Origin: CAZLBC01 sp964557575
GTDB lineage: Bacteria > Planctomycetota > Phycisphaerae > SM23-33
Direction: 5' to 3'
DNA: 46,145 bases
NCBI GenBank assembly: GCA_964557575.1
Contig: CAZLBC010000032.1
Span: 1 to 46,145, forward strand
The notes under the pieces were generated by a model. It searched no databases. It saw only the letters and a list, made by a program, of their open reading frames with translations, and had not been told where the DNA came from. Shown piece by piece: positions 1 to 9,071 of the stretch (its first letter is position 1; every line of letters begins with the position of its first letter). The translations under genes were made by a program, and so were the position numbers.

Positions 1-480
1 TTATTCCCCACATACCGATATGTGGGGAACCTCACCCGGGAGAGACAGTCGAGGGGGTCGTATGCGAATGTCCGGCACCGCGCATTGCGATTTCCGGCCG
101 CGACCATGTTGCCGTTGAACTCGCAGGACATTTATTTCGTACCGCAGCCGTCGGCCTCCGTTATCGCACGGCCCATCGCGTCGCACGCATATACATCCTC
201 GGCTGCCCCTCGATATCGGTCGGCGCCGGCAGGTTGCCCGTCGCGTCGTACCCGCAACTCACATCGCGCCGGCGGCGGTGGTGTCAGCACACTTTCGGCC
301 CAGGGGGTCATATGCATAGAATATTCTATGATCCGGCGGGTCCTCGGTCCACAGCAGATTCCCGGCCGGGTCGTAGTCGTATCCCGCGGCCGCCGTCTCC
401 GCCACCTTCCGGTGGAGGTGGTCGTAGCTGTGATCCGGGTTGCCGGACGAGCCGTCAGGGTCGGGCAGCGTCTCCGTGCC
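1..480 (-). pseudogene. decayed Rhs/YD-repeat protein remnant
   Basis: No intact gene is present. Reading the minus strand, fragments of YD repeats appear in successive frames. From about 468 to 259 one frame gives GYDYDPAGNLLW and FYAYDPLGRK before a stop. A shift of frame then gives CGYDATGNL. Another frame gives YACDAMGRAITEADG and ends in a stop near 132. Below that, FAYDPLDCLSRV runs to the window edge. Five YD-type motifs in at least three frames, all on one strand and in the expected order, indicate an Rhs-family gene broken by indels. Rhs/YD proteins are large surface or polymorphic-toxin shells. The rest of the gene would lie upstream of position 1, so a sequencing-error origin of the frameshifts cannot be excluded. 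Confidence 0.6.
4..29. repeat. perfect 11-bp hairpin at the window edge
   Basis: Arms TTCCCCACATA (4-14) and TATGTGGGGAA (19-29) are exact reverse complements around a 4-nt loop. The palindrome lies within the Rhs remnant. No T-run follows on either strand, so it is not an obvious terminator. It may be a REP-like palindrome. Confidence 0.6.
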
Positions 481-586
481 CCGGTGCGGGCCGCCGCCGG
501 CTCTTCATGCGCTGCGCGACCGCCGCTTTCATTTCGCTTGGGGTTCTGCACGGTTGCGCGGTGCCGTGGAGCCGGCCGAATACCTC

Positions 587-749
587 GAGCTGGTTTCATA
601 ACTTCAATTTGGACTACAAGCGGCTCTTTTGCCGTCTGGCGGCGTCACGAAAACTCGACATATTTCCTTAATATGTCGTCGTTTCCGTTCCTTGCCAGAT
701 CGACAAAATACCTCGCTTTCGCTACCAAAGCAAGTTATGAAACCAGCTC
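587..749. repeat. 163-bp imperfect palindrome (foldback element)
   Basis: The outer arms 587-604 and 732-749 are perfect 18-bp reverse complements. The centre 656-678 is a perfect hairpin with arms CGACATATT and AATATGTCG around 5 nt. Outer and inner palindromes share the same midpoint (667-668). The intervening arm sequence is also partly complementary, with matching TTTTG, TCTGGC and ACG-AAAC blocks, so the whole 163 bp can fold on itself. The right arm supplies the last codons of the AbrB-like ORF. Such co-centred arms fit a MITE/foldback insertion or an inverted duplication. Confidence 0.65.
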
Positions 750-901
750 TCGTCAACCGTCTTCGTTGCCGGTTTCAATACCACTTCCTCACCGCCGCGG
801 AGAACGAAGGCCACCCGGTCACCGGCGCGGAGGTGAAGGGAATCCCGCACCGCCTTGGGTATCGTCAGCCGCCCCCTGCTCGTCAGTTTCGCCGTCACCA
901 T
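722..901 (-). CDS. AbrB/SpoVT-fold transcriptional regulator or orphan antitoxin
   Basis: This is a 59-residue protein starting MVTAKLTSRGRLTIPKAVRD, the classic swapped-hairpin AbrB/MazE DNA-binding domain. It is followed by LHLRAGDRVAFVLRGGEEVVLKPA. An in-frame ATG exists 60 nt upstream (961), but the conserved domain begins at the 901 ATG. Family members are homodimeric DNA-binding proteins, often the antitoxin of a PIN or MazF toxin. No intact toxin gene is seen on either side: transketolase lies 81 nt upstream and downstream is repeat and Rhs debris. The C-terminal DESWFHNLLW lies in the arm of the 587-749 palindrome and is not typical of the family, so the natural 3' end may have been replaced. 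A symmetrical operator candidate lies just upstream. Confidence 0.8.
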   Translation of the reverse strand: MVTAKLTSRGRLTIPKAVRDSLHLRAGDRVAFVLRGGEEVVLKPATKTVDESWFHNLLW

Positions 902-925
902 GCCCGTATTCTTACAGTTATAATG

Positions 926-947
926 TTCCTTACACTGCAGTAAGGAA
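926..947. promoter_or_regulatory. palindromic operator candidate for the AbrB-like gene
   Basis: Perfect 8-bp arms TTCCTTAC (926-933) and GTAAGGAA (940-947) flank six bases, 25 nt upstream of the AbrB-like start. A TTGACA hexamer on the minus strand (961-956) lies just upstream of it. The layout fits autorepression by the encoded dimer, as is usual for AbrB-type antitoxins. This is inferred from symmetry and position only. Confidence 0.5.
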
Positions 948-982
948 TTTGATCCTGTCAAACGCCATCACTCCCCTCATCC

Positions 983-3004
<2,022 letters not shown>

Positions 3005-3161
3005 CGTTGTCTTTCCTCGTTCACGTAACACGGTTTCGTCGGCAGGCAACCGATTTGCTTGACGGGCTGCACAGTGTAATGCGTCCGGGCATCGCTGGCA
3101 AGAAAAAGGCGGCCGCGCCGCGCGGGGAGGAATAATATCCCGCGCATCGAATTCTTACCCT

Positions 3162-3190
3162 TTGAAATACATGCCGGAAGGTGTTACAAT
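3162..3190 (+). promoter_or_regulatory. sigma-70-type promoter of the 6S-like RNA
   Basis: TTGAAA (3162-3167), a 17-bp spacer and TACAAT (3185-3190). Both hexamers match consensus in five of six positions with optimal spacing. Transcription would start near 3197, just before the structured RNA. Confidence 0.65.
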
Positions 3191-3196
3191 CGTTTG

Positions 3197-3367
3197 CTGT
3201 TGCTGAATCAGCCTCTGCTGTGTACGGTAAAAAGGCCAGTTGAAAAGAACCGACACTACCCGTTATGGGAAGCAAGGCATCAGGGAACTCCGGTTTCCGG
3301 CCGCTGCCCACCTGAAATAATGGGTTCTTTACAATCGGCCTTCGGCACTTATGCGGAGGCTTTTTTT
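3197..3367 (+). ncRNA. ssrS: 6S-like regulatory RNA candidate
   Basis: A gene-free stretch behind a good promoter folds into one long rod. The base stem pairs GCCTCTGC (3211-3218) with GCGGAGGC (3353-3360), followed by seven T (3361-3367). Next, 3234-3251 pairs with 3323-3340 in 16 of 18 positions. A large asymmetric internal loop follows (3252-3266 against 3310-3322). Finally GGGAAGC (3267-3273) pairs with GCTGCCC (3303-3309), with smaller helices at the tip. Closing stem, central open bubble and terminal stem is the 6S RNA architecture, in which the bubble mimics an open promoter and sequesters sigma-70 RNA polymerase. SRP RNA is unlikely: its conserved tip is absent. Structure and promoter are seen directly; the 6S identity is inference. 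Confidence 0.55.
3361..3367 (+). terminator. U-tract ending the 6S-like RNA
   Basis: Seven T directly follow the GC-rich base stem that ends at 3360. Stem plus U-tract resembles intrinsic termination, although the pairing partner of the stem is about 140 nt upstream. The next ORF begins at 3441. Confidence 0.45.
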
Positions 3368-3440
3368 ATGCGGACGACGCGGGAACGGCGCCGTTGAATT
3401 TGCTGGTAAAATCCGCCGTGTTCGCGTAATGTGATTGCCT

Positions 3441-4085
3441 ATGAGAAATGCGACGACGGCACTGTTTTTGCTCCTCGCAGCGGGGGCGCTGGTCTCCTGC
3501 GGTATCAACTACCGCGCGCCGGTTCAGAGACCCCCCGAAACGCCGGCCGAACAGCATTACCGGCGCCTGTGGGAGACGACCGTGGGGGTTCTCCGGGACT
3601 ACGGGTTCGAACCGGAGTACCAGGACCGCAGAAACGGGCTGCTGACAACCTACGCCGAATCGAGCGGCCACCTGCTCGAGGAGGTCTGGCGCAAGGACTA
3701 CACCTCTCTGGTCGAGGCGGGCGAGAACACGATCCAGACGATCTACCGGGCGGCCCGGGTGCGGTTTCAGCACGCCGCCGGCGACCGCTTCGACGTACAG
3801 GTCACCGTTGCCAAGGCCCGCTCGAACACGCCGGAGGCGCAGATCACCGATGCCTCGGAGTACGTGGCCTTCGGACGCGGCCGCATGCCGCGACGGATGA
3901 CGTTCGATGAACTGCGCCGGGCGCGGGGGGAGCGGGCGCCCCTCGTCCCGCTCGGCAGGGACGACGGGCTCGCCGACCGCATCGCGCGGGACATCCGCGC
4001 CGCTGCGGGGCTCCCCGCCGGCGGCTTTCCGCCGGTCGACACGGAAGACGGCGCGAACGCCGCGTTCCCGGAGACGACCCGGTGA
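3441..4085 (+). CDS. hypothetical lipoprotein
   Basis: This 214-residue protein has a lipoprotein signal: a positively charged start, a hydrophobic stretch (FLLLAAGAL) and a lipobox VSC with Cys about residue 20. It is therefore probably anchored to a membrane on the periplasmic side. The mature part begins with a compact domain around EQHYRRLWETTVGVLRDYGF and DRRNGLLTTYAESSGH. That pattern resembles small planctomycete lipoproteins of unknown function. The C-terminal third is charged and probably flexible. ATG 3441 is preferred over TTG 3435; no strong ribosome-binding site is seen for either. The GcvT-like gene follows after 28 nt. No enzymatic motif is recognised. Confidence 0.75.
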   Translation: MRNATTALFLLLAAGALVSCGINYRAPVQRPPETPAEQHYRRLWETTVGVLRDYGFEPEYQDRRNGLLTTYAESSGHLLEEVWRKDYTSLVEAGENTIQTIYRAARVRFQHAAGDRFDVQVTVAKARSNTPEAQITDASEYVAFGRGRMPRRMTFDELRRARGERAPLVPLGRDDGLADRIARDIRAAAGLPAGGFPPVDTEDGANAAFPETTR

Positions 4086-4113
4086 GCGCGGCGCGCCGGT
4101 AGGGCTGCATGGG

Positions 4114-5208
4114 ATGGGAACGCTGGAAAAAAAACATCGGTCGCTTGGAGCGGTTATGGGCGAAGAGGGAGGCCGCGTCGTGCCGCTCCATTACGGGTCT
4201 CCGCTCCAGGAGGCAGCCGCCGCCCGCGCGGGCGGCGCGATAGGCGACCTGTCGCACGCGGGGCGGATCCGCCTGCGGGGATCGGGGGCCCTGAGCCTGC
4301 TGGAGAAGATCTGCACGGCGGATGTCGTCCGGCAGGAGGACGATACCGGCGCCGTCACGCTCCTGTGCAACCAGCGGGGGGGGGTCATCGATATCTGCTA
4401 CCTCCTGCGGTTCGACGATTCCTGGACGCTTACCTGCAGCCCCGGAAACGCCGACAGGATCGTCCAACACGCCCGGGCCGCGGATACCGGCGGCACTACC
4501 ATCGACGACCTGTCCGCGTCGACCTGCCAGTTTGCGGTCACCGGGACGGGCGCCGAAGAGATCCTCGGCCGCCGCCTGCCGATCGATATCGCCGGGCTGC
4601 CCCGCGGGGCCGCCCGGTCCGGATCGCTGATGATCGCCCGGTACACCGCGGCCCGGATCGGCCCGGTGCCGTCCTGGTCCCTGGAGGTGATACTGCCGGA
4701 GATGTTCGCCGGGAAAGCCTGGGACCACGTCACCGACGCAGCCGGCGGCGGGATGCTCACGCCGTGCGGGACGATCGCGCGGGACATACTCCGCCTTGAA
4801 CACGGACTGCCCCGGTGGGGCTGCGAACTGAACGAAACCGTCGATCCGGTTGCGGCGGGCCTCGAGTACCTGCTCCGGGAGGAGGGGGGATATATCGGCG
4901 CAGCGGCGATAGCGGCCATCGGGACGTCGCCGCCGCGGCGCCGGGTATCGCTGGCATGCGCCCTTCCGCGCGACGGCGACCCGGCCGCGGTGCGGCTGCC
5001 GCCGTCGGGTTCGCCGCTGACCGGCGACGACGGCCGGGAACTGGGCACCCTCACCAGCGCCGCGGCGGGAACGGACGGGGCCGGGCTCGTCGCCCAGGGA
5101 TACGTATCGTCCGACCGCGCCGCCGCCGGGACCGGAGTCGTCCTCGCGGACCTCCCCGGCCGGCCGCGGGGAACGATAACCCGCGTCTTCGGCGGACGGC
5201 AGGAATGA
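4114..5208 (+). CDS. GcvT-like folate-binding-fold protein, catalytic Asp missing
   Basis: This 364-residue protein has the full length and order of the glycine-cleavage T protein. The N-terminus has VVPLHYGSPLQEA and GDLSHAGRIRLRG. GTIARDILRLEHGLPRWG with ELNETVDPVAAGLEY matches the GARD..RLEAG...YG.ELDE block, and LASGTFSP-like features are reduced at the C-terminus. Two key features are changed. Where T proteins have GGVIDDLIVY, whose second Asp (Asp96 in Thermotoga GcvT) is catalytic, this protein has GGVIDICYLL. The RTGYTGEDGFE folate-site motif is degraded to ARYTAARIGPVPSWSLEV. The KGC-YTGQ motif of YgfZ is also absent. It is likely a non-canonical paralog rather than aminomethyltransferase. 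ATG 4114 fits the alignment. It sits 12 nt ahead of tgt and is probably cotranscribed. Confidence 0.8.
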   Translation: MGTLEKKHRSLGAVMGEEGGRVVPLHYGSPLQEAAAARAGGAIGDLSHAGRIRLRGSGALSLLEKICTADVVRQEDDTGAVTLLCNQRGGVIDICYLLRFDDSWTLTCSPGNADRIVQHARAADTGGTTIDDLSASTCQFAVTGTGAEEILGRRLPIDIAGLPRGAARSGSLMIARYTAARIGPVPSWSLEVILPEMFAGKAWDHVTDAAGGGMLTPCGTIARDILRLEHGLPRWGCELNETVDPVAAGLEYLLREEGGYIGAAAIAAIGTSPPRRRVSLACALPRDGDPAAVRLPPSGSPLTGDDGRELGTLTSAAAGTDGAGLVAQGYVSSDRAAAGTGVVLADLPGRPRGTITRVFGGRQE

Positions 5209-5220
5209 ACCGCTGCTGCC

Positions 5221-6360
5221 ATGATCAGCTTTGACATCAGACATACCGACGGACGGGCGCGGCACGGGTTGCTGAAGACGCCGTCGGGGCACGTCCCCAC
5301 CCCGACACTGATGCCCGTGGGAACCGCCGGAACCGTCAAGGGACTGACCCCGGCCATGGTCCGGGACACGGGCGCGACGATGATCCTGGCCAACACCTAC
5401 CACCTGCTGCTGCGGCCCGGGCCCGACACGGTTGCCGCGCTGGGGGGATTGCATGAGCTGACGGGCTGGACCGGGCCGATCCTGACCGACAGCGGGGGGT
5501 ACCAGGTATTCAGCCTCGCCCACCGCCGCCGGCTCGATGACGACGGCGTCACGTTCCGGTCGCACGTCGACGGTGCCGCGGTGCGGCTGACTCCCGCCGG
5601 CGCGATCGAGATCCAGCACCAACTCGGCGCGGATATTATCATGCAACTGGACGTGTGTCCCCCGGCGGGGGCGCCGCGCGAAGCGGTTGCCGCGGCCGTG
5701 GAGCGGTCCGCCGCCTGGGCCGGCACCTGCGCCGACACCTGGACGGCGCTGGACCGCCGCTCGGCACAGGACCGCCCGCAGTCGCTTTTCGGTATCCAGC
5801 AGGGCGGCGTGTTTCCCGACCTGCGCGCGGCGTCGGCCCGCCGGATTGTCGACCTGGACCTCGACGGGTACGCCGTCGGGGGCGTCTCGGTCGGCGAGGG
5901 CCACGCCGCCATGATCGACGTTCTCGAACCGGCGGACGATATCCTTCCCCGCACCAAGCCGCGCTACCTGATGGGCGTCGGCGAACCGCGCGACGTCGTC
6001 GAGGCGGTGCGCCGGGGCATCGACCTGTTCGACTGCGTCATGCCGACGCGCAACGGCCGAAACGCCCAGGCCTTCACGGCCGACGGGCGGATCCGGTTGC
6101 GCAACGCCGCCAACCGGACGGACGGCGCCCCCATAGAACGCGGCTGCGACTGTTACGCCTGCCGCACGTTTTCCCGGGGGGCGATCAGGCACTTCTTCAA
6201 CGCCGGGGAAATGATCGGCCCCATGCTCGTCTCGCTCCATAACCTGCGCTTTTTCGCCGCGCTCATGCGGCGGTTGCGGGAAGCGATCGCCGGCGGCGGA
6301 TTCGACGAGGCGGCGGCGGCGGTACTGCGGCGATTCTACGGCCGGACGGAATTTGTGTAA
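5221..6360 (+). CDS. tgt: tRNA-guanine transglycosylase
   Basis: This 379-residue enzyme exchanges guanine-34 of GUN-anticodon tRNAs for preQ1 on the way to queuosine. Motifs seen are the nucleophile/substrate region ILTDSGGYQVFSL, FGIQQGGVFPDLR, GYAVGGVSVGE, YLMGVGEPRDVVEAV and the catalytic-Asp segment LFDCVMPTRNGRNAQAFT. The zinc site is C309-x-C311-x2-C314-x25-H340, exactly the family spacing. Length is normal. Only 12 nt separate it from the upstream GcvT-like gene. yajC follows after 83 nt but has its own promoter. The tgt-yajC neighbourhood is widely conserved in bacteria. No other queuosine gene is in the window. Confidence 0.96.
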   Translation: MISFDIRHTDGRARHGLLKTPSGHVPTPTLMPVGTAGTVKGLTPAMVRDTGATMILANTYHLLLRPGPDTVAALGGLHELTGWTGPILTDSGGYQVFSLAHRRRLDDDGVTFRSHVDGAAVRLTPAGAIEIQHQLGADIIMQLDVCPPAGAPREAVAAAVERSAAWAGTCADTWTALDRRSAQDRPQSLFGIQQGGVFPDLRAASARRIVDLDLDGYAVGGVSVGEGHAAMIDVLEPADDILPRTKPRYLMGVGEPRDVVEAVRRGIDLFDCVMPTRNGRNAQAFTADGRIRLRNAANRTDGAPIERGCDCYACRTFSRGAIRHFFNAGEMIGPMLVSLHNLRFFAALMRRLREAIAGGGFDEAAAAVLRRFYGRTEFV

Positions 6361-6367
6361 AAAGCAA

Positions 6368-6395
6368 TCGACACGATACCGCACTTTGTTATAAT
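6368..6395 (+). promoter_or_regulatory. promoter ahead of yajC
   Basis: TCGACA (6368-6373), a 16-bp spacer and TATAAT (6390-6395). A TG at 6387-6388 also gives an extended -10. It lies in the tgt-yajC gap, so yajC can be expressed independently of tgt. Confidence 0.65.
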
Positions 6396-6443
6396 CCCGC
6401 CTCACGTTCGAAAATCGTACCTTTCGGGGACAGGAGCAGAACT

Positions 6444-7028
6444 ATGAACAATCGACTGTTTTGCATACCAATCACGCTGGGAATCGCCGCGGTGCTGATC
6501 GCGGCCGCCCCCGTTACCGCGGCGGAGGGCGAACCGCCTTCGGGTGAAAAGACCGCCGCGCCCGCCGGCGACAAGTTCGAAACCATGCCCGATTCCGGCG
6601 CGAAGCCGGCCGAGGAGACGACGGCCGCCGGGAACACGGAAACCGAAGACGGCGGCGGGGACACCGGCGACGGAACGAAAACGCGGCAGCCCGCGACCGA
6701 CCGGGCGACCGCCCCCCGCGAGGGCGGCGGGAACATGATGTACCTGCTGCTCATGATCGGCGGTTTCTTTATCCTGATGATGTTCCTCAGCGGCCGGGGC
6801 AAACGAAAACAGCAGAAAAAGCACCAGGAATTGCTGGATGCACTGAAAAAGGGCGACCGCATCGTCACGATCGGCGGCCTCTGCGGGAACGTGGTCGAGG
6901 TTCGCGAGAAGGAAATCGTCGCCAAGGTGGGCGAAAACGCCCGGATCACCCTCGCGCGGTGGGCCATCCGGGCCGCGGGCGAGGAGGCCGGCGAGGACCG
7001 GCAGAAAGACACGCGGGACGACCAGTAG
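6444..7028 (+). CDS. yajC: preprotein translocase subunit YajC with long N-terminal linker
   Basis: This 194-residue protein is longer than the usual ~110. An N-terminal hydrophobic segment with AA sites resembles a cleavable signal. It is followed by about 65 low-complexity, acidic/Thr-rich residues. The canonical YajC part comes next: transmembrane MMYLLLMIGGFFILMMFL, then RGKRKQQKKHQELLDALKKGDRIVTIGGLCGNV and a beta-rich EKEIVAKVGENARITLARWAI domain. YajC is a small accessory subunit of the Sec translocon with SecDF. AGGAG precedes the ATG. The secD/secF genes that often follow yajC are absent; a convergent L,D-transpeptidase ends 24 nt beyond. Confidence 0.9.
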   Translation: MNNRLFCIPITLGIAAVLIAAAPVTAAEGEPPSGEKTAAPAGDKFETMPDSGAKPAEETTAAGNTETEDGGGDTGDGTKTRQPATDRATAPREGGGNMMYLLLMIGGFFILMMFLSGRGKRKQQKKHQELLDALKKGDRIVTIGGLCGNVVEVREKEIVAKVGENARITLARWAIRAAGEEAGEDRQKDTRDDQ

Positions 7029-7052
7029 GACAGCCTTCCGCCGGGTTCCCGA

Positions 7053-7685
7053 TCACCGCCTGATCAGAACGGGAGTGCCGACCGGAATCCGGGGATAGAG
7101 TGTCCTGATCGCCTCGTCTTCGAGGGCGACGCACCCGAGGGTGCCCCGCCCGCCGTTCCGCTTGCCGTGGATCATGATCTCCCCGCCCAGCGCGGTATTC
7201 CAGGGCGGGGGTTTCCCCGCCCGGACGGCCGACACGATCGCGTCGTATTCCCCGGCGGATATCAGCCCGTCACGCAATCCCCGCCGGGCGTCCTCGATGC
7301 CCGGATAACTCAACCCGAGGGACAGGACGTATTTCGATTCGGGGTTCTTCAGGCACACGTAGAACCGCCCCTCCGGCGTCCGGCGGTCCCCCTCGCGCCG
7401 CTTGTCTCCCGCCGCCGCGCCGACCGCCGCGGGAAACACGGCCACCGGGCGGGACCCGTCGTAAACGGTGAGGGATCGCTCGGATTTATCGACGAGGATG
7501 CCCGGTCGCCCGAGAACGGGCAGGGACGGCGGATTCACGGCTACCGACCGCCGCGCGCCCCGGGTTGCGCGTTCGGTCGGGCCGGTGGGGCAGAATCGCC
7601 TGAACCCCAGGACCGCGAGTATCGCAAGGATAAAGGTCACCTGTATAACGACCGTCCATGAAAAGAGGCTCTTTGGTATATACAT
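7053..7685 (-). CDS. L,D-transpeptidase (YkuD fold), membrane anchored
   Basis: This 210-residue protein has one N-terminal transmembrane helix (WTVVIQVTFILAILAVLGF). A periplasmic YkuD domain begins at GILVDKSERSLTVYDGSRPV. The catalytic motif is IMIHGKRNGGRGTLGCVAL, with His173, Thr182 and nucleophile Cys185. This is the YafK-like [ST]-x-G-C variant rather than SHGC. Preceding it are RRTPEGRFYVCLKNPESKY and a short insertion (GLISAGEYDAIVSAV). Such enzymes crosslink peptidoglycan 3-3 or attach proteins to it. It converges with yajC. Having a murein-modifying enzyme is consistent with a peptidoglycan-containing PVC bacterium. Confidence 0.88.
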   Translation of the reverse strand: MYIPKSLFSWTVVIQVTFILAILAVLGFRRFCPTGPTERATRGARRSVAVNPPSLPVLGRPGILVDKSERSLTVYDGSRPVAVFPAAVGAAAGDKRREGDRRTPEGRFYVCLKNPESKYVLSLGLSYPGIEDARRGLRDGLISAGEYDAIVSAVRAGKPPPWNTALGGEIMIHGKRNGGRGTLGCVALEDEAIRTLYPRIPVGTPVLIRR

Positions 7686-7841
7686 GACGCTTCCTGTTGA
7701 CTGTTATCGGCGCGGCGGCCGGCGTAGTAACAGCAGGCCTCGCGTTTTTTCGGTCGCACGCGGCCGGTGCGGCGACCGCTCATTTTTATTATGTGTAATA
7801 CCAAGCCTGTTCAAATACCACATTTGTTGTACCATCTCAGG

Positions 7842-8453
7842 ATGAAAGTTGCCCTGCACGTACATACCAGCCGCCTGAGCGGGTGTGCCGACGCCGAACC
7901 GGAGGAGATGATCGAAGAATACATCAACTGCGGATTCGACGCCCTGTTCTTCACCGAACACGATGCGGTCTGGCCCCGCGCTGATCTGCAGGGGCTGCGG
8001 GCCGCCTACCCGGACATACAGATTTTTCCCGCCATCGAGCTGTCGCTGTTTCAGCCGCGTTCATTCGTCCACCTCCTGATACTCGGCGCGGCCGATGAGG
8101 AATACCTGTATCTCGCTTCTGCCGACAAGGTGATAGACAAGGCCCGGGAAGATAATTTCCTCACGGTGCTCGCCCACCCCTACCGGTACGACAGTTCCGA
8201 CGAGATTCTGCGCAGGGGCATCTATCCCGATGCCATGGAACTGCGATCGAACACGCACCTCGAACAGCACGCGGCCCTCGCGCGGGCCTTCGCGTCGGAA
8301 CATGCCATCCGGCTCGTCAACAGCGACGACGCCCACAGCATAGAAGACATCGGCAATTTCTGGGTAGAAACCGACCGTCCGCTGGAACGTCCCGGTGAAT
8401 TGAGAGAGATCGTACTCGCCGGAGAATACGGTTGTGAACAGCTCGGCCGGTAG
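7842..8453 (+). CDS. PHP-domain metal-dependent phosphoesterase
   Basis: This 203-residue protein contains the four PHP motifs in order. They are HVHT at residues 6-9, TEHD around 38-41, an AIEL Glu followed by a LAHPYR histidine, and a terminal NSDDAHS. These ligate a tri-metal centre that hydrolyses phosphoesters, as in polymerase-associated PHP domains and nucleotide phosphoesterases (YciV/TrpH types). ATG 7842 is chosen because the PHP fold starts at once (MKVALHVHT). An upstream in-frame extension to 7767 adds unlike sequence. Substrate cannot be told. It converges with infA with only 3 nt between stops. Confidence 0.85.
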   Translation: MKVALHVHTSRLSGCADAEPEEMIEEYINCGFDALFFTEHDAVWPRADLQGLRAAYPDIQIFPAIELSLFQPRSFVHLLILGAADEEYLYLASADKVIDKAREDNFLTVLAHPYRYDSSDEILRRGIYPDAMELRSNTHLEQHAALARAFASEHAIRLVNSDDAHSIEDIGNFWVETDRPLERPGELREIVLAGEYGCEQLGR

Positions 8454-8456
8454 CGA

Positions 8457-8684
8457 TCAGCGCTCCCGGTAGACGATTCTTCCCTTGGTCAGATCGTACG
8501 GGCTCATTTCAACAAGTACCCGGTCTCCGGGCGTGATCCGTATGTAATGCCGCCGCATTTTTCCGGAGATCACGCCGAGTATCTCGTGCCGGGAGCCCCC
8601 CATTTCAATTTCCAGTTTGAACATGGCATTGGGCAGGGCCTTCTTGACGACCGCCTCGACCTCGATGTTTTCACGTTTCGCCAT
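8457..8684 (-). CDS. infA: translation initiation factor IF-1
   Basis: This 75-residue OB-fold protein has family signatures MAKRENIEVEAVVKKALPNA, MFKLEIEMGG, GKMRRHYIRITPGDRVLVEMSPYDLTKGRIVYR. IF-1 binds the ribosomal A site during initiation. GGGAG lies shortly upstream of the 8684 ATG; the upstream in-frame codon at 8714 adds non-homologous residues. A strong promoter lies 130 nt upstream on the same strand. It is a lone gene here, not in a ribosomal-protein operon. Confidence 0.96.
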   Translation of the reverse strand: MAKRENIEVEAVVKKALPNAMFKLEIEMGGSRHEILGVISGKMRRHYIRITPGDRVLVEMSPYDLTKGRIVYRER

Positions 8685-8812
8685 ACATCTCCCGGAGCAC
8701 CGTTCTGCAAACAACCCCGGACACCTGCCCGCGGCGCCGCGGGACGCACGATGCGTCGGTCTGAAGCGGCGCCGGGTCGCCCGGCCTTTAAAACGGCAAT
8801 CTTTGGCTACAG

Positions 8813-8841
8813 AGAATAACCATACCCGCCGCGGGCGTCAA
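8813..8841 (-). promoter_or_regulatory. infA promoter
   Basis: On the minus strand, TTGACG (8841-8836), 17 bp, TATTCT (8818-8813). Transcription would start near 8806, giving a leader of about 120 nt ahead of infA. Confidence 0.65.
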
Positions 8842-8966
8842 CATTACACACGATAAATTTCGCCTGTTCCCGCCCCCGCCCCCGGCGGCATGCAGAGGCG
8901 TTTTCCGGTCCGGAAATCGTGGGCGGGCTCAAAAAGCTCGTTTTGAGTAATAAAAATCGATTGTGT

Positions 8967-8998
8967 TTGTCGATTAAATGATTACATTGTGATATACT
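8967..8998 (+). promoter_or_regulatory. candidate extended -10 promoter for the coiled-coil gene
   Basis: TGaTATACT (8990-8998) is an extended -10 element. The best upstream hexamer, TTGTCG (8967-8972), is 20 bp away, so a -35 contribution is doubtful. Confidence 0.35.
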
Positions 8999-9071
8999 AC
9001 TGTTCTGCAAGCACTGGATTACTAGTGGCTTATATAATAGCCGCATGCAACGCCCGACAAGGAGTTGAATA

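Larger units (their letters stand above)
8685..9071. other. divergent intergenic region between infA and the coiled-coil gene
   Basis: These 387 bp contain no ORF worth calling. They hold the infA promoter (minus), a candidate extended -10 promoter for the plus gene, and two small palindromes. One pairs TTCCGG with CCGGAA near 8902-8915. The other pairs CTCAAAA (8928-8934) with TTTTGAG (8941-8947). GC content drops toward the plus-strand gene. Confidence 0.6.

Noticed and set aside
3197..3367. SRP (4.5S) RNA as an alternative for the structured RNA
   Set aside because: The conserved SRP tip sequence is absent and the internal loop is larger than in SRP RNA.
3844..6405. Long open frame of 853 codons on the minus strand
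   Set aside because: It is antisense to the lipoprotein, GcvT-like gene and tgt, which have clear family motifs. The frame is open because of high GC at third positions.
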